64,000 bases of DNA from Pseudomonas multiresinivorans (GCF_012971725.1 NZ_CP048833.1:5208001-5272000), one strand, 5' to 3'; shown: positions 1-8,434, counted from the first letter of the stretch. The notes: generated from the sequence alone by a model not told the origin. Program-made: numbers and translations.

Positions 1-114
1 CTGCGCCTGGGTCGGCGCCTTGAAATGCGCACGGAACCAGCCGGCCACCGCCGGGTGGAAGGCCGACAGCACATCGGCGCGCTTGCCGCGGGTGGAGGTT
101 CGAGGGGCAGTCAT
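1..114 (-). CDS. lhr: Lhr-type DEAD/DEAH helicase, N-terminal fragment
   Basis: Only the first 38 codons are inside the window; the gene runs off the left edge. The ATG complement lies at 112-114. The N-terminus has a short basic tail and then the segment LSAFHPAVAGWFRAHF followed by PTQAQ. This resembles the start of large Lhr-family helicases, where a 'WF...F..PT.aQ' motif precedes the Q-motif/motif I region. Lhr proteins are 3'-5' nucleic-acid helicases linked to DNA repair. No helicase motif is visible in this fragment, so the call rests on the N-terminal signature alone. It is divergent from the small membrane-protein gene at 227. Confidence 0.6.
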   Translation of the reverse strand, partial: MTAPRTSTRGKRADVLSAFHPAVAGWFRAHFKAPTQAQ

Positions 115-226
115 GCAGACCAATATGGTGGTGCGCGAAGCCCGTCACAAGGACCGCTGATCGCGCCTCGCCGCAAGCTGCGCCAGCCGTTACGCTGCAC
201 CCCTCCAGCCGGCGGAATGACACTCG

Positions 227-595
227 ATGAGCGACCGTGATCGCGACTACTACTGGGAACAGGTCAGGCAACAGAACCGGCAGAAGCCGCCCGATGCGCC
301 AAAGCGCAAGTGGCGAATGCTGGTGAAGGGGTTGCTGTGGTTCCTCATTCCCTTGCTGATCGTGGCGGCAGGCGCAGCCCTGTGGCGCAACCCCGCCAGC
401 CAGCTCTGGCTCCAGGAACGCTGGGTGCTGCTGCAGACACGCCTGGGCATTTCCCCGAGCGGCCTGCAGGCCACTCCGCCAGCTTCGCCCTACAGCGACA
501 GTCCGCGCAGGCTGTCGGACTGCATCAAGCCGGGCAACGTGATCGACGACGAAGTGCGAGCCTGCGTCAAAGGGTACCGGCCGAAGACCTGGTGA
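227..595 (+). CDS. Small single-pass membrane protein, unknown function
   Basis: A 122-residue protein that I do not recognise. Residues 1-30 are charged and hydrophilic (acidic then basic, with KRK at about 26-28). One strong transmembrane segment follows at about 35-53 (LLWFLIPLLIVAAGAALW). The rest, about 70 residues, is proline-rich and should be periplasmic under the positive-inside rule, with two cysteines (SDC and RAC) near the C-terminus that could form a disulfide. The ATG has only a weak ribosome site. It sits alone between the helicase and the chemotaxis genes, and a GC-rich hairpin at 644-665 closes it off. Codon use matches the neighbours, so it is probably real. Confidence 0.6.
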   Translation: MSDRDRDYYWEQVRQQNRQKPPDAPKRKWRMLVKGLLWFLIPLLIVAAGAALWRNPASQLWLQERWVLLQTRLGISPSGLQATPPASPYSDSPRRLSDCIKPGNVIDDEVRACVKGYRPKTW

Positions 596-643
596 CGGGC
601 AACCTGCGGATCATGGCCATGGCCCGCGCACGGCGCGACGAGA

Positions 644-665
644 ACCCCGCCCGCTCGGGCGGGGT
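644..665. terminator. GC-rich hairpin between converging genes
   Basis: Perfect 10-bp arms ACCCCGCCCG / CGGGCGGGGT lie between the + strand gene ending at 595 and the - strand cheR ending at 675. There is no clear T-tract, so termination is inferred from position and stem strength. Confidence 0.5.
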
Positions 666-674
666 ATCGGCCGA

Positions 675-1496
675 TCACTTGGCCTTGTAGATGATGCCCG
701 GGCTGCACTGGACCATCTGGTAGTGATCCGGCAGTGCGTTGAGCGCCTCGGAAGCGCCGAGGAACAGGTAGCCGCCGGGCTTGAGGGTGGCATGGATGCG
801 CAGCAGGATGTCGCGCTTCACCTCGGCCGAGAAATAGATCAGTACGTTGCGGCAGAACACCATGTCGAACTTGCCCAGCGTCGCGTAGCTGTCCAGCAGG
901 TTCAGCGCGCGGAACTCCACGCGGCTCTTGATCGCCGGCTTCACCGTCCAGCGCCCCGGGGTCTTCTGGTCGAAGTAGCGCGCCAGGCGCTCCTGCGACA
1001 GGCCGCGGCCGATCGCCAGGCTGTCGTACTCGCCGGCCTTGCAGGCACTGAGCATCGAGCCGGAGAGATCCGTGGCGACGATCTGCACGCCCGCCTTCAA
1101 CTGGCCGAGGTTGGTGCGCTCGAACTCGTCGATGGCCATCGACAGCGAATAAGGCTCCTGCCCCGAGGAACAGGCCGCCGACCAGATGCGCAGGCGCTGG
1201 CCGGGCGCCGCCTTGATCATCTCCGGCAGCACGCGGTTCTTCAGTACTTCGAAGGGGTAGGTATCGCGAAACCACAGGGTCTCGTTGGTGGTCATCGCGT
1301 CGACCACCTGCTCGCGCAGCTGGCTGCGCATCTGGATCTTCTGCACCAGCTCGCCCAGGGACTTGATGCCCTGCTGTTCCATCAACTTGTTCAAGCGGCT
1401 GGAGACCAGGTACTGCTTGTTGGCGCCCAGGAGGATGCCGCAGGTCTTCTCCAGGAAATCCCGGAACAGCTCGAATTCAGAATTGGTGGATGTCAC
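675..1496 (-). CDS. cheR: Chemotaxis protein methyltransferase CheR
   Basis: This enzyme transfers methyl groups from SAM to glutamates of chemoreceptors, setting receptor adaptation against CheB. I chose the GTG start at 1496 because AAGAGG lies 7 bases upstream and the resulting 273 residues match the usual length of about 274; an ATG start 66 bases further out lacks that support and adds a low-complexity tail. The N-terminal all-helical domain (about 1-75, FLEKTCGILLGANKQYLV) precedes the SAM-binding domain. Visible motifs are NETLWFRD, the motif-I region WSAACSSGQEPYS and FCRNVLIYF. It lies downstream of cheV on the same strand, with a terminator-like hairpin between them. The CheV-CheR-flgA order is the standard Pseudomonas flagellar arrangement (cheR1). 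Confidence 0.95.
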   Translation of the reverse strand: MTSTNSEFELFRDFLEKTCGILLGANKQYLVSSRLNKLMEQQGIKSLGELVQKIQMRSQLREQVVDAMTTNETLWFRDTYPFEVLKNRVLPEMIKAAPGQRLRIWSAACSSGQEPYSLSMAIDEFERTNLGQLKAGVQIVATDLSGSMLSACKAGEYDSLAIGRGLSQERLARYFDQKTPGRWTVKPAIKSRVEFRALNLLDSYATLGKFDMVFCRNVLIYFSAEVKRDILLRIHATLKPGGYLFLGASEALNALPDHYQMVQCSPGIIYKAK

Positions 1497-1560
1497 AGAT
1501 AAACCTCTTTGCTCGTGGACGGCTGCCGACGGTGCGGCGGCAACTGCCTGACCGGTGCTC

Positions 1561-1604
1561 AAAAAAACATAGACGATGCGGGCGGCACCGGCGCCACCCG
1601 CATC
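1561..1604 (-). terminator. Intrinsic terminator between cheV and cheR
   Basis: Read on the - strand, a stem GATGCGGG / CCCGCATC extended inward by GGC/GCC is followed by seven T residues. It lies just after the cheV stop and 65 bases before the cheR start, so cheR may have its own promoter or be attenuated. Confidence 0.6.
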
Positions 1605-1617
1605 TCGTCACTGCCCT

Positions 1618-2556
1618 TCAGGCCGACGCGCCATCCACCGCCTTGATCCGGTCCGACACGCGGGCCGCCAGGTCATCGGGACGGAACTTGGCGAGGAAGT
1701 CGTCAGCGCCGACCTTCTTCACCATGGCCTGGTTGAACACCCCGGACAACGAAGTATGCAGGAGAATGTGCAGATCCTGCATGCGCGGGTCGTGACGGAT
1801 TTCCGCCGTGAGCGTGTAGCCGTCCATCTCCGGCATCTCGATATCCGAGATCACCATCAACAGATCGCTGCCCGGATGCCCGCCGGCCTCCACCATCTGG
1901 TGCAGGTAATCCAGCGCCTGGCGACCATCGTTGAGCGCCAGTACCTCGACGCCGACGGTTTCCAGGCAACGCACCAGCTGCTTGCGCGCCACCGAGGAGT
2001 CGTCCACCACCAGCACGCGCTTGCTCACCGCGCGGGCCTGGGTGTCGGCATCCAGCACGCCTTCGGAGATGTCCTCCGAGGTCGGCGCCACTTCGGCGAG
2101 GATCTTCTCCACGTCGATGATTTCCACCAGCTGGTTGTCCACCCGCGTCACCGCCGTCAGGTAGTGATCGCGACCGGTCCCCTTGGGTGGCGGATGGATC
2201 GACTCCCAGTTCATGTTGACGATGCGCTCCACCGAGTGCACCAGGAAGCCCTGCACCTTGGTGTTGTATTCGGTGATGATCACGAAACTGTTGGCGACAT
2301 CCCGCAGGGCGTGACGCCCCGTGGCCAGCGCCAGATCGAGGATCGGGATGGTACCGCCGCGGATGTTCGCCACCCCGCGCACCACCTGGCTGGACTTGGG
2401 CATCACGGTCAGGCGGGGGCACTGCAGCACCTCCTTCACCTTGAACACGTTGATCCCGTACAGCTGGCTGCCGTTCAAGCGGAACAGCAGCAGTTCGAGA
2501 CGATTCTGGCCAACCAGCTGCGTACGCTGGTTGACCGAATCCATGACTCCGGCCAT
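1618..2556 (-). CDS. cheV: Chemotaxis coupling/response-regulator protein CheV
   Basis: CheV is a hybrid adaptor: a CheW-like domain couples receptors to the CheA kinase and a receiver domain is phosphorylated to tune coupling. Here the CheW-like half covers about residues 15-160 (LELLLFRL..., GINVFKVKEVL, VRGVANIRGGTIPI). The REC half follows from about 180 (VLVVDDS, acceptor aspartate in VISDIEMPEMDG, and FLAKF holding the conserved lysine). The ATG at 2556 is fixed by a perfect AGGAGG seven bases upstream. The product is 312 residues, normal for the family. It is divergent from flgA across 67 bases, as in other pseudomonads. Confidence 0.95.
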   Translation of the reverse strand: MAGVMDSVNQRTQLVGQNRLELLLFRLNGSQLYGINVFKVKEVLQCPRLTVMPKSSQVVRGVANIRGGTIPILDLALATGRHALRDVANSFVIITEYNTKVQGFLVHSVERIVNMNWESIHPPPKGTGRDHYLTAVTRVDNQLVEIIDVEKILAEVAPTSEDISEGVLDADTQARAVSKRVLVVDDSSVARKQLVRCLETVGVEVLALNDGRQALDYLHQMVEAGGHPGSDLLMVISDIEMPEMDGYTLTAEIRHDPRMQDLHILLHTSLSGVFNQAMVKKVGADDFLAKFRPDDLAARVSDRIKAVDGASA

Positions 2557-2595
2557 TGAGCCTCCTGTGCACGCAACGCCGCCCTGCTGGCAGAG

Positions 2596-2613
2596 ACGGC
2601 ATGACCATTGCTT
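2596..2613 (+). promoter_or_regulatory. Candidate RpoN (sigma-54) promoter for flgA
   Basis: The sequence GACGGCATGACCATTGCT has GG and GC exactly ten bases apart and keeps most of the GGCAYG-N4-TTGCW consensus, with C instead of T before the GG. flgA is reported to be RpoN/FleQ-dependent in P. aeruginosa. Against it, the implied transcript start falls within about a base of the flgA ATG, giving almost no leader. Confidence 0.35.
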
Positions 2614-2623
2614 AAACCGTTGC

Positions 2624-3382
2624 ATGAAACAGGCAACGACATTTTTCCGACATCCGAGACCCGCGCGCGCCCTGGTGGCTGCGCTACTCGGCATGGCGGG
2701 TGCGCTGACCCTCTCCCCGGCTGGGGCGGAAGGCCTCACCGCGCCTGAGATCCTTATCGGCTCCACCCAGGGCTTTCTTGAGTTCAAGGTGGAAGATTAT
2801 CTGCAGACTTCCGGCATAGACGCCCGCTACGAGATCGAAGTCGCCCGCATCGACCCCCGGCTGCGCCTGGCGCAGTGCGACAAGGACCTGACGCAGAAGC
2901 TGGAAAGCCCGGCGCAACCCGTTGGTCGGGTCACCGTGCGGGTCATCTGCGAAGGCAGCTCTCCCTGGACGGTATTCGTTCCGGCGACGGTCAGGCTGTA
3001 CCGTCAAGTTGTCGTCACCACCCTGCCCCTGCAGCGCAACCGGGTCATCGAGCCAGGTGATATCAGCGTCGTCGAGCGCGACGTCGGCCAACTGAACCAG
3101 GGCTACCTGACCGATCCGCAGCAGGTGGTCGGCATGAAGCTCAAGCGCCCGACGGTCAACGACCAGGTACTGGCGCCGGTGTTCCTCGAACAGGCAGCGG
3201 CCGTGCGCAAGGGCGACCAGGTGGTGATTCGCGCCAAGACCAATGCGATCAACGTGTTCATGCCCGGCGAAGCGCTCTCGGACGGGGTGCCCGGCGAGCA
3301 GATCCGCGTGCGCAACCTGCGCTCCCAGCGTATCGTCAGGGCTCGCGTGGTCGAGCCGGGGACCGTGGAAGTCAGCCTGTAG
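2624..3382 (+). CDS. flgA: Flagellar P-ring assembly chaperone FlgA
   Basis: A periplasmic chaperone needed to build the flagellar P-ring from FlgI. The first 35 or so residues are a basic N-terminus plus hydrophobic core (ALVAALLGMAGALTL) ending in PAGAEG, a typical signal peptide. The middle has FKVEDYL and the conserved SAF-type domain with RNRVIEPGDI and YLTDPQQVVGMKLKRP. The C-terminal FlgA core follows (VRKGDQVVIRAKTNAINV, IRVRNLRSQRIVRARV). The ATG at 2624 begins the signal peptide but has no good ribosome site. At 252 residues it is slightly longer than average. It heads flgA-flgM-flgN. Confidence 0.93.
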   Translation: MKQATTFFRHPRPARALVAALLGMAGALTLSPAGAEGLTAPEILIGSTQGFLEFKVEDYLQTSGIDARYEIEVARIDPRLRLAQCDKDLTQKLESPAQPVGRVTVRVICEGSSPWTVFVPATVRLYRQVVVTTLPLQRNRVIEPGDISVVERDVGQLNQGYLTDPQQVVGMKLKRPTVNDQVLAPVFLEQAAAVRKGDQVVIRAKTNAINVFMPGEALSDGVPGEQIRVRNLRSQRIVRARVVEPGTVEVSL

Positions 3383-3459
3383 CGCTCGGCCCCGGCGATT
3401 TTCTGGCATGATGAACGCAGCCCTCTGCAAAATGTGCTCGGGCGCACGAAAATTCGGCC

Positions 3460-3486
3460 TAAAGTTTCTCTCAGGACGGCCGAAAA
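3460..3486 (+). promoter_or_regulatory. FliA (sigma-28) promoter of flgM
   Basis: TAAA at 3460-3463, a spacer of exactly 15 bases, then GCCGAAAA at 3479-3486. The consensus is TAAA-N15-GCCGATAA, so only one position differs. It lies 38 bases before the flgM ATG. FliA-dependent flgM expression is known in pseudomonads, forming a feedback loop because FlgM inhibits FliA. Confidence 0.85.
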
Positions 3487-3523
3487 GCTTGGCAAGCGTC
3501 CAATACCTCCAGAGGTTTCCACC

Positions 3524-3838
3524 ATGGTCATCGACTTCAACCGGCTGAACCCAGCCTCTACGACAGCCAGCACTGGCCGTAGCAGTGCTGCCCAGAGCGG
3601 TCGCAGCGAAGCCGCCGCAGAGAATGCCTCCGTCAACGCCCCGGTCAAGAGCGGCGAGTCGGTACAGCTGAGCGATACCGCGCAGCAACTACAGAAAGTA
3701 AGCGATCAACTGAAGGACCAGCCCGTGGTCGACAACGAGAAAGTGGCTCGCATCAAAGCGGCCATCGCTGACGGCAGCTACCAGGTCGACAGCCAGAAAG
3801 TCGCCAGCAAGCTGCTCGATTTCGAATCCCAGCGCTGA
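3524..3838 (+). CDS. flgM: Anti-sigma-28 factor FlgM
   Basis: FlgM binds FliA and holds late flagellar genes off until the hook is complete, when FlgM is exported. The protein is 104 residues with the usual layout: N-terminus MVIDFNRLN, a disordered Ser/Ala/Thr-rich stretch (about 10-45), then the FliA-binding C-terminal helices (VQLSDTAQQLQKV, VARIKAAIADGSYQVD, VASKLLDFE). The start was chosen at MVIDF, the conserved family start, which has AGAGG upstream. It follows a near-perfect sigma-28 promoter and is 43 bases ahead of flgN, the usual pair. Confidence 0.95.
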   Translation: MVIDFNRLNPASTTASTGRSSAAQSGRSEAAAENASVNAPVKSGESVQLSDTAQQLQKVSDQLKDQPVVDNEKVARIKAAIADGSYQVDSQKVASKLLDFESQR

Positions 3839-3881
3839 GATTACTCAGCGCCTGGTCAACCGCTAGAACGCCGAGCCCAAG

Positions 3882-4343
3882 ATGTCCGACGCCCTGCTTT
3901 CCCTGATCAACGGCGACATCGAAGCAGCCAGCACCCTGCTGCAACTGATCGACGACGAGTACCAGGCGCTGCAAGCGCGGGATCTCGATCAGCTGCAGAA
4001 ACTGCTCGACGGCAAGCTGCCGCTTCTGCAGCAGCTTGAGCAGAATGGCCGCATCCGCGCCCAGGCGCTGCTGCAGGCCGGGGTCAGCGTGGATCGCGAA
4101 GGGCTCGCGCAGATCGCCCAGGCCACCGGCAATCCCCTGCTCCCCGCACGCGCGGAGGAACTGGGTGCGCTGCTGGAACGCTGCCAGGAAGCCAACCAGC
4201 GCAACGGCCGAATCATCCGCTCCGGCCAGGCCAGCACCGAGCGCACGCTCGACATCCTGCGCGGCCAGGACACCCCACGCCTCTATGACCGCTACGGCGG
4301 TTCGACCCAGGGCAACCGCCAGCGTCCGCTGAGCCAGGCCTGA
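3882..4343 (+). CDS. flgN: Flagellar export chaperone FlgN
   Basis: FlgN is the cytoplasmic chaperone for the hook-filament junction proteins FlgK and FlgL. The 153-residue protein is helical with the family's features: an N-terminal LLSLINGDIEAASTLLQLIDDE, a heptad-rich region (LDQLQKLLDGKLPLLQQLE), and a C-terminal binding segment with ERTLDILRG near 127-135 and LYDRYG. Gln/Leu content is high, consistent with coiled coil. It is downstream of flgM and probably cotranscribed from the sigma-28 promoter at 3460. Confidence 0.9.
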   Translation: MSDALLSLINGDIEAASTLLQLIDDEYQALQARDLDQLQKLLDGKLPLLQQLEQNGRIRAQALLQAGVSVDREGLAQIAQATGNPLLPARAEELGALLERCQEANQRNGRIIRSGQASTERTLDILRGQDTPRLYDRYGGSTQGNRQRPLSQA

Positions 4344-4448
4344 GCGTTCGTCGGAAAGCTGGCCTGGCAGCCAGCCTTTGGGCAAAATGCCACTATCGAT
4401 CCTGCCCCGTGCCCTACTCATAACAAACACAATGGAGATTCGCGGACC

Positions 4449-5198
4449 GTGTCCAATCCGTTCGTCGAGGAAAATGGCCCTCAACCACCGAAGGTCCTGA
4501 AAGCTCCGGTGGAGATCCACGCCAGCCTGAAATTACTGATGGACAGTCACGATCCCCTGGTCATCACCTTCGAAGGGCGCGGCCAGCGCTTCCAGAGCTT
4601 TGTCGTCGAGGTCAACCGCGAACGCAACATCGTCGCCCTGGACGAACTGATCCCCAACGATGGCGAGCGCTTCCTGCAGAACGGCGAGCAGTTCCGTATC
4701 GAAGCCTTCCATGAAGGCGTGCGCATCGCCTGGGAGAACACCCAGAACGCCTTCTTCTCCGAGATCGACGGTGCCCGCTGCTACTGGCTGCCGGTGCCGA
4801 CCGAGATGCTCTATCACCAGCGCCGCAACGCCTTCCGCGCCCCCGTGGGCCAGGGCCAGCCGGTGGCTGTGGAAATTGCCGGCAGCAAGCTCAAGGCGCC
4901 GCTCAAGGGCAACCTGATCGATATCTCCGCCACCGGCTGCAAGATCCGCCTGGAAGGCAACGCCGCCGAGCGCCTGCAGCCCGGCCAGATCTACGAGGAA
5001 TTCACCGCGCGCCTGCCCTTTGGCGCCCTGACCATGGAAGTCGAACTGCGCCACGTGCATTTCGAGGAAAAGGTCGGCTACAGCTTCGCTGGCGTACGCT
5101 TCCACCAGATGAGCGGCCTGGCCCAGCGCAACATCGAGCGCTTCGTCTACCAGCTGCAGCGCGAAGCCCGGCGCTTCGAGAAGGACGAACTGTTCTAG
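4449..5198 (+). CDS. flgZ: PilZ-domain flagellar brake (YcgR/FlgZ)
   Basis: A c-di-GMP receptor that slows the flagellar motor and swarming in pseudomonads when c-di-GMP rises. The N-terminal YcgR domain covers about 1-110. The PilZ domain follows with both signature motifs: RRNAFR (RxxxR type) at about 126-131 and DISATG (D/NxSxxG) at about 158-163. The length of 249 residues is typical. The start is a GTG at 4449 with only a weak GGAG about 10 bases upstream; no in-frame ATG gives a complete N-terminal domain. It follows flgN, as flgZ does in other pseudomonads. It links functionally with rbdA further along the window, since that enzyme controls c-di-GMP. Confidence 0.92.
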   Translation: MSNPFVEENGPQPPKVLKAPVEIHASLKLLMDSHDPLVITFEGRGQRFQSFVVEVNRERNIVALDELIPNDGERFLQNGEQFRIEAFHEGVRIAWENTQNAFFSEIDGARCYWLPVPTEMLYHQRRNAFRAPVGQGQPVAVEIAGSKLKAPLKGNLIDISATGCKIRLEGNAAERLQPGQIYEEFTARLPFGALTMEVELRHVHFEEKVGYSFAGVRFHQMSGLAQRNIERFVYQLQREARRFEKDELF

Positions 5199-5206
5199 TC
5201 CCTGCG

Positions 5207-5230
5207 GGGCGGCAAGCACCTGCCGCCCTT
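5207..5230 (+). terminator. Hairpin after flgZ
   Basis: GGGCGGCA / TGCCGCCC arms of 8 bp with a 6-base loop, nine bases past the flgZ stop and just before the convergent MFS gene ends. There is only a short T run. Confidence 0.5.
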
Positions 5231-5241
5231 CCCTCTCGGCC

Positions 5242-6582
5242 TCACGCGGGCCGGCTTTCTTCCTCTGCTTCCGTGCCCTTCTCGGGTACCGGCGCGCTGT
5301 TGTCGTTGCCCTTCATCTGCTCTTCCACGGCGGCCTCGTCGACCCGCGGGTCGAGCGCGGCGGACAATGGCGAGGACGCCAGGCTGTCCGGCGTGGCGAC
5401 GTGCTTGACCGGCGCCTCGTCGACCCGGTGTACGCCGCTGACTTTTTCCGGGTGCACGCGCCAGATCAGGATCAACGAACAGGCGCAGACGAACGCGTAG
5501 AGCATGTTGGCGCCAAAAGCTTTCATCAGCGCGCCGGCCGCCAGCGGGCCGATACAGGCGCCGACACCGAAGGTCACCAGCAACATGGCGGTGAGGGAGA
5601 CGCGATGCTCACCTTCGACGTGGTCATTGGAGAACGCCACCGCCAGCGGATAGAGAGTGAACTGCACCAGGCAGACCACGAAGCCCAGCGGCAACAGCCA
5701 GGCCAGCGTCATCGGCGGCAGCGGCAGCACCGGCAGCAGGGCCAGCGGCAGGGCGACCACCAGCAGGAGTATCGCGGCATTGCGGATCAACGCCGCGCGG
5801 TCGTAACGATCCGACAGCCAGCCCAGCGGCCACTGCACAACCAAACCGGCGAAGATGCAGCCGCCCATGAACAGGCCGATTTCCTCGGTGCTCAAGCCCT
5901 GGCGCACCGCGTAGAGCGGCGCCAGGCCGTAGAACGAACCGATCACCAGCCCCGACACCAGCACCGTGGTCAGCGACTGCGGCACCCGCTGGATGAAGAA
6001 GCGCGGCTCCAATGGCGCCGGACGCAGCGGCGCGGGGTGGACCTTGTGGGTGATCGCCACCGGAATCAGTGACAGCGCAAAGCACAGCGCAATCAGCATC
6101 GGCAGCTCCGGGCCCAGGCCCGGATGCACCACCAGCACCAGTTGGCCAAGTACCAGCCCCAGGTACGACGCGACCATGTAGCCGGCGAACACCAGCCCGC
6201 GCTGGCGCGCCTCGGCCTGCTCGTTGAGCCAGCTCTCGATGACCATGTACTGGCACATCATCCCCAGGCCGATGGCGACCCGCAGCACCAGCCAGAAGCC
6301 GATCCACGGCAGCAGGCCGATGCCCAGCACCGCGGCGGTAACCAGCCCGCCACAGGCGACGTAGGCGCGGATATGGCCGACGCGGGCGATCAGCCGGTGG
6401 CCGATCTTGCCGCCGAGGACGAGGCCGAGGTAGTAGGCGGCCATCATGGCGCCGATCCATAGCCCGTCGACCTTCTCGGCGCCCAGGCGCAGGGCGAGAT
6501 AGGTACTGAGCAGACCGGAACCGGTCAGGAGCATGACGGCGGCGAAGTACAGAGCGCGGAAGGCAGTGACGATCCGAAGCAT
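5242..6582 (-). CDS. MFS transporter, YcaD-like
   Basis: A 12-helix major facilitator of the inner membrane, 446 residues. The start at 6582 (MLRIVTAFRALYFAAV) is fixed by AGGAGG upstream. The first six helices contain a motif-A-like loop (GGKIGHRL, about 60-67), and the second half repeats it as WLSDRYDRAAL. Residues after about 375 form a hydrophilic, Glu/Asp/Pro-rich cytoplasmic tail of about 70 residues (AEEESRPA end), longer than usual for the family. The substrate is unknown; YcaD relatives are uncharacterised. It follows flgZ tail to tail and lies before the pauA5-like gene, the order I recall from P. aeruginosa. Confidence 0.85.
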   Translation of the reverse strand: MLRIVTAFRALYFAAVMLLTGSGLLSTYLALRLGAEKVDGLWIGAMMAAYYLGLVLGGKIGHRLIARVGHIRAYVACGGLVTAAVLGIGLLPWIGFWLVLRVAIGLGMMCQYMVIESWLNEQAEARQRGLVFAGYMVASYLGLVLGQLVLVVHPGLGPELPMLIALCFALSLIPVAITHKVHPAPLRPAPLEPRFFIQRVPQSLTTVLVSGLVIGSFYGLAPLYAVRQGLSTEEIGLFMGGCIFAGLVVQWPLGWLSDRYDRAALIRNAAILLLVVALPLALLPVLPLPPMTLAWLLPLGFVVCLVQFTLYPLAVAFSNDHVEGEHRVSLTAMLLVTFGVGACIGPLAAGALMKAFGANMLYAFVCACSLILIWRVHPEKVSGVHRVDEAPVKHVATPDSLASSPLSAALDPRVDEAAVEEQMKGNDNSAPVPEKGTEAEEESRPA

Positions 6583-6856
6583 TGGACCTCCTGGTCCAGA
6601 ACAACCCCGGCACAGTGTCCGGGCAGCGGAAAGCGGGACTTGCCGTGACACATTAGAGGCTGCCAATCGGCTCGTCGAGAGCCCTGCCGGGCCCGGAATA
6701 GCGAGTGTCGCGCCCGGTGATGCGGGCCAGTTCGAAGGATACCGGCGGGATGAACGAGGATGGCTTGAAGATCGCCTGGAGATAGGCGCCGATCACAGCT
6801 GCATCAGACTTTCGCCGCAGCTGTGTCGGCGGGCACGCGCGTCAGCGCTTTTTACA

Positions 6857-8197
6857 TCAGGCCTGGGCAGCGAGTACGCGGCGCTCCCACGGGCTGATCT
6901 CGTCGAAGAAGCTGGTCAGCTCCATGGACTTGGTCGCGCAGTAGCCGTCGATGAACTCGTTGCCGAACACCTCGCGGGCCAGTTCGCTGCGTTTGAGACG
7001 CTGCATCGCGTCGTACATCGTGCACGGCAGCAGCAGTTCATCCGGCACCTCGAACTCACCCTGGATCGGCGCGGTGGGCTCCAGCGCCTGCTCGATGCCA
7101 TGCAGGCCGGCGGCCAGGCTGGCGGCAATAGCCAGATAGGGGTTGGCGTCGGCGCCGGCCAGGCGGTTTTCCACCCGCCGGGCCACCGGTGCGCTGGCCG
7201 GAATGCGCAGGCCGGCCGCACGGTTGTCATGGGACCAGCAGGCGTTGTTCGGCGACGCGTAGGGATGGCACAGGCGCTGGAAGGAGTTCACGTTCGGCGC
7301 GAACAGCAGGGTGAAGTCCGCCAGGCACGCCTGTTGGCCACCGATGAAATGCCGGAAGGCCGGCGTGGCCTCGCCATTGGCATCGGTGAAGATGTTGCGG
7401 CCTTCGCCATCGACGACGCTCTGGTGGATGTGCATCGAACTGCCCGGCGTGTGCGCCAGCGGCTTGGCCATGCACACCACGATCAGCCCGTGCTTGAGTG
7501 CGACTTCCTTGAGCAGGTGCTTGAACAGGAAGGTCTGGTCGGCCAGCAGCACCGGGTCGCCATGCAGGAAGTTGATCTCGAACTGGGTGGTGCCCATCTC
7601 GTGCATGAAGGTGTCGCGTTCCAGCCCCACCGCTTCCATGCAGCGGTAGACGTCCTGGAAGAACGGCCGCAGGCCGTTGTTGGAGGACACGCTGAAAGCC
7701 GAGTGGCCGATCTCGCGGCGGCCGTCGAGGCCGAGCGGCGCCTGGAAGGGCTCGTTGGCGTCGGGATTGGGCGCGAACACGAAGAACTCCAGCTCGGTCG
7801 CCACCACCGGGCTCCAGCCGCGCTCGGCGTAGCGCGCCACGACCTGCTTGAGCAGGCCACGGGTGGACAGGCCGGAAGGCTGGCCGTCGAGCTCCACCGC
7901 ATCGCAGATGGCGAAGGCGCGGGGTTCGTCGCTCCAGGGCAGGCGGTGGATCTGGGTGGGCTCGGCGATCAGGGCGAGGTCGCCGTCGTCGCTGCCGTAA
8001 TACTTGGCCGGCGGGTAACCGCCCATGATGCATTGCAGCAGGACGCCGCGCGCCAGTTGCAGCCGGCGCCCGGTGAGGAAGCCCTCGCCGGTCATCACCT
8101 TGCCACGCGGCACCCCGTTGAGGTCGGGGGTGACGCACTCGATCTCTTCCACTCCAGCCAGGCGTTCGGCGAGCGGGATTCCTAGATCGTTACTCAT
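6857..8197 (-). CDS. pauA5: Glutamine-synthetase-like gamma-glutamylpolyamine synthetase
   Basis: A member of the PuuA/PauA branch of the glutamine synthetase family, which ligates glutamate to putrescine, spermidine or cadaverine with ATP as the first step of polyamine catabolism. The 446-residue protein has the N-terminal beta-grasp segment (ECVTPDLNGVPRGKVM). The catalytic domain shows TELEFFVF (glutamate/metal site), GTTQFEINF and MHIHQS. Near residues 290-320 are NNACWSHDNRAAGLRIP and VENRLAGADANPYLA. The NHR-type loop of true GlnA reads HDNR here. The symbol rests on position after flgZ-MFS, as recalled for PAO1 PA3356; the exact substrate is not visible. It stands alone with a repeat-filled upstream region. 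Confidence 0.8.
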   Translation of the reverse strand: MSNDLGIPLAERLAGVEEIECVTPDLNGVPRGKVMTGEGFLTGRRLQLARGVLLQCIMGGYPPAKYYGSDDGDLALIAEPTQIHRLPWSDEPRAFAICDAVELDGQPSGLSTRGLLKQVVARYAERGWSPVVATELEFFVFAPNPDANEPFQAPLGLDGRREIGHSAFSVSSNNGLRPFFQDVYRCMEAVGLERDTFMHEMGTTQFEINFLHGDPVLLADQTFLFKHLLKEVALKHGLIVVCMAKPLAHTPGSSMHIHQSVVDGEGRNIFTDANGEATPAFRHFIGGQQACLADFTLLFAPNVNSFQRLCHPYASPNNACWSHDNRAAGLRIPASAPVARRVENRLAGADANPYLAIAASLAAGLHGIEQALEPTAPIQGEFEVPDELLLPCTMYDAMQRLKRSELAREVFGNEFIDGYCATKSMELTSFFDEISPWERRVLAAQA

Positions 8198-8340
8198 GAC
8201 TTCTTATCCTTGTTCTTCTTGTCCGTGTCACAGGACGCCGCGCGAGGTACGCGAGCCCGTACAAAATACGCACCACGCGTTCGATATTTCAAGCGGGCCG
8301 AAGATCGGATTTTCCTTGCCGGATCGCAGGCAGGACACGT

Positions 8341-8418
8341 GTAGGAGCGAGCTTGCTCGCGAACCCGCCCAGCTTCCAAGTCGCCGGATGATTTGTTCGC
8401 GAGCAAGCTCGCTCCTAC
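8341..8418. repeat. Family A inverted extragenic repeat (paired arms)
   Basis: The arm GTAGGAGCGAGCTTGCTCGC and its reverse complement flank about 38 variable bases. Each arm is itself partly palindromic (GCGAGCTTGCTCGC). It lies between the pauA5-like gene and pit. Confidence 0.9.
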
Positions 8419-8434
8419 AAGGTGAATGCACGCC

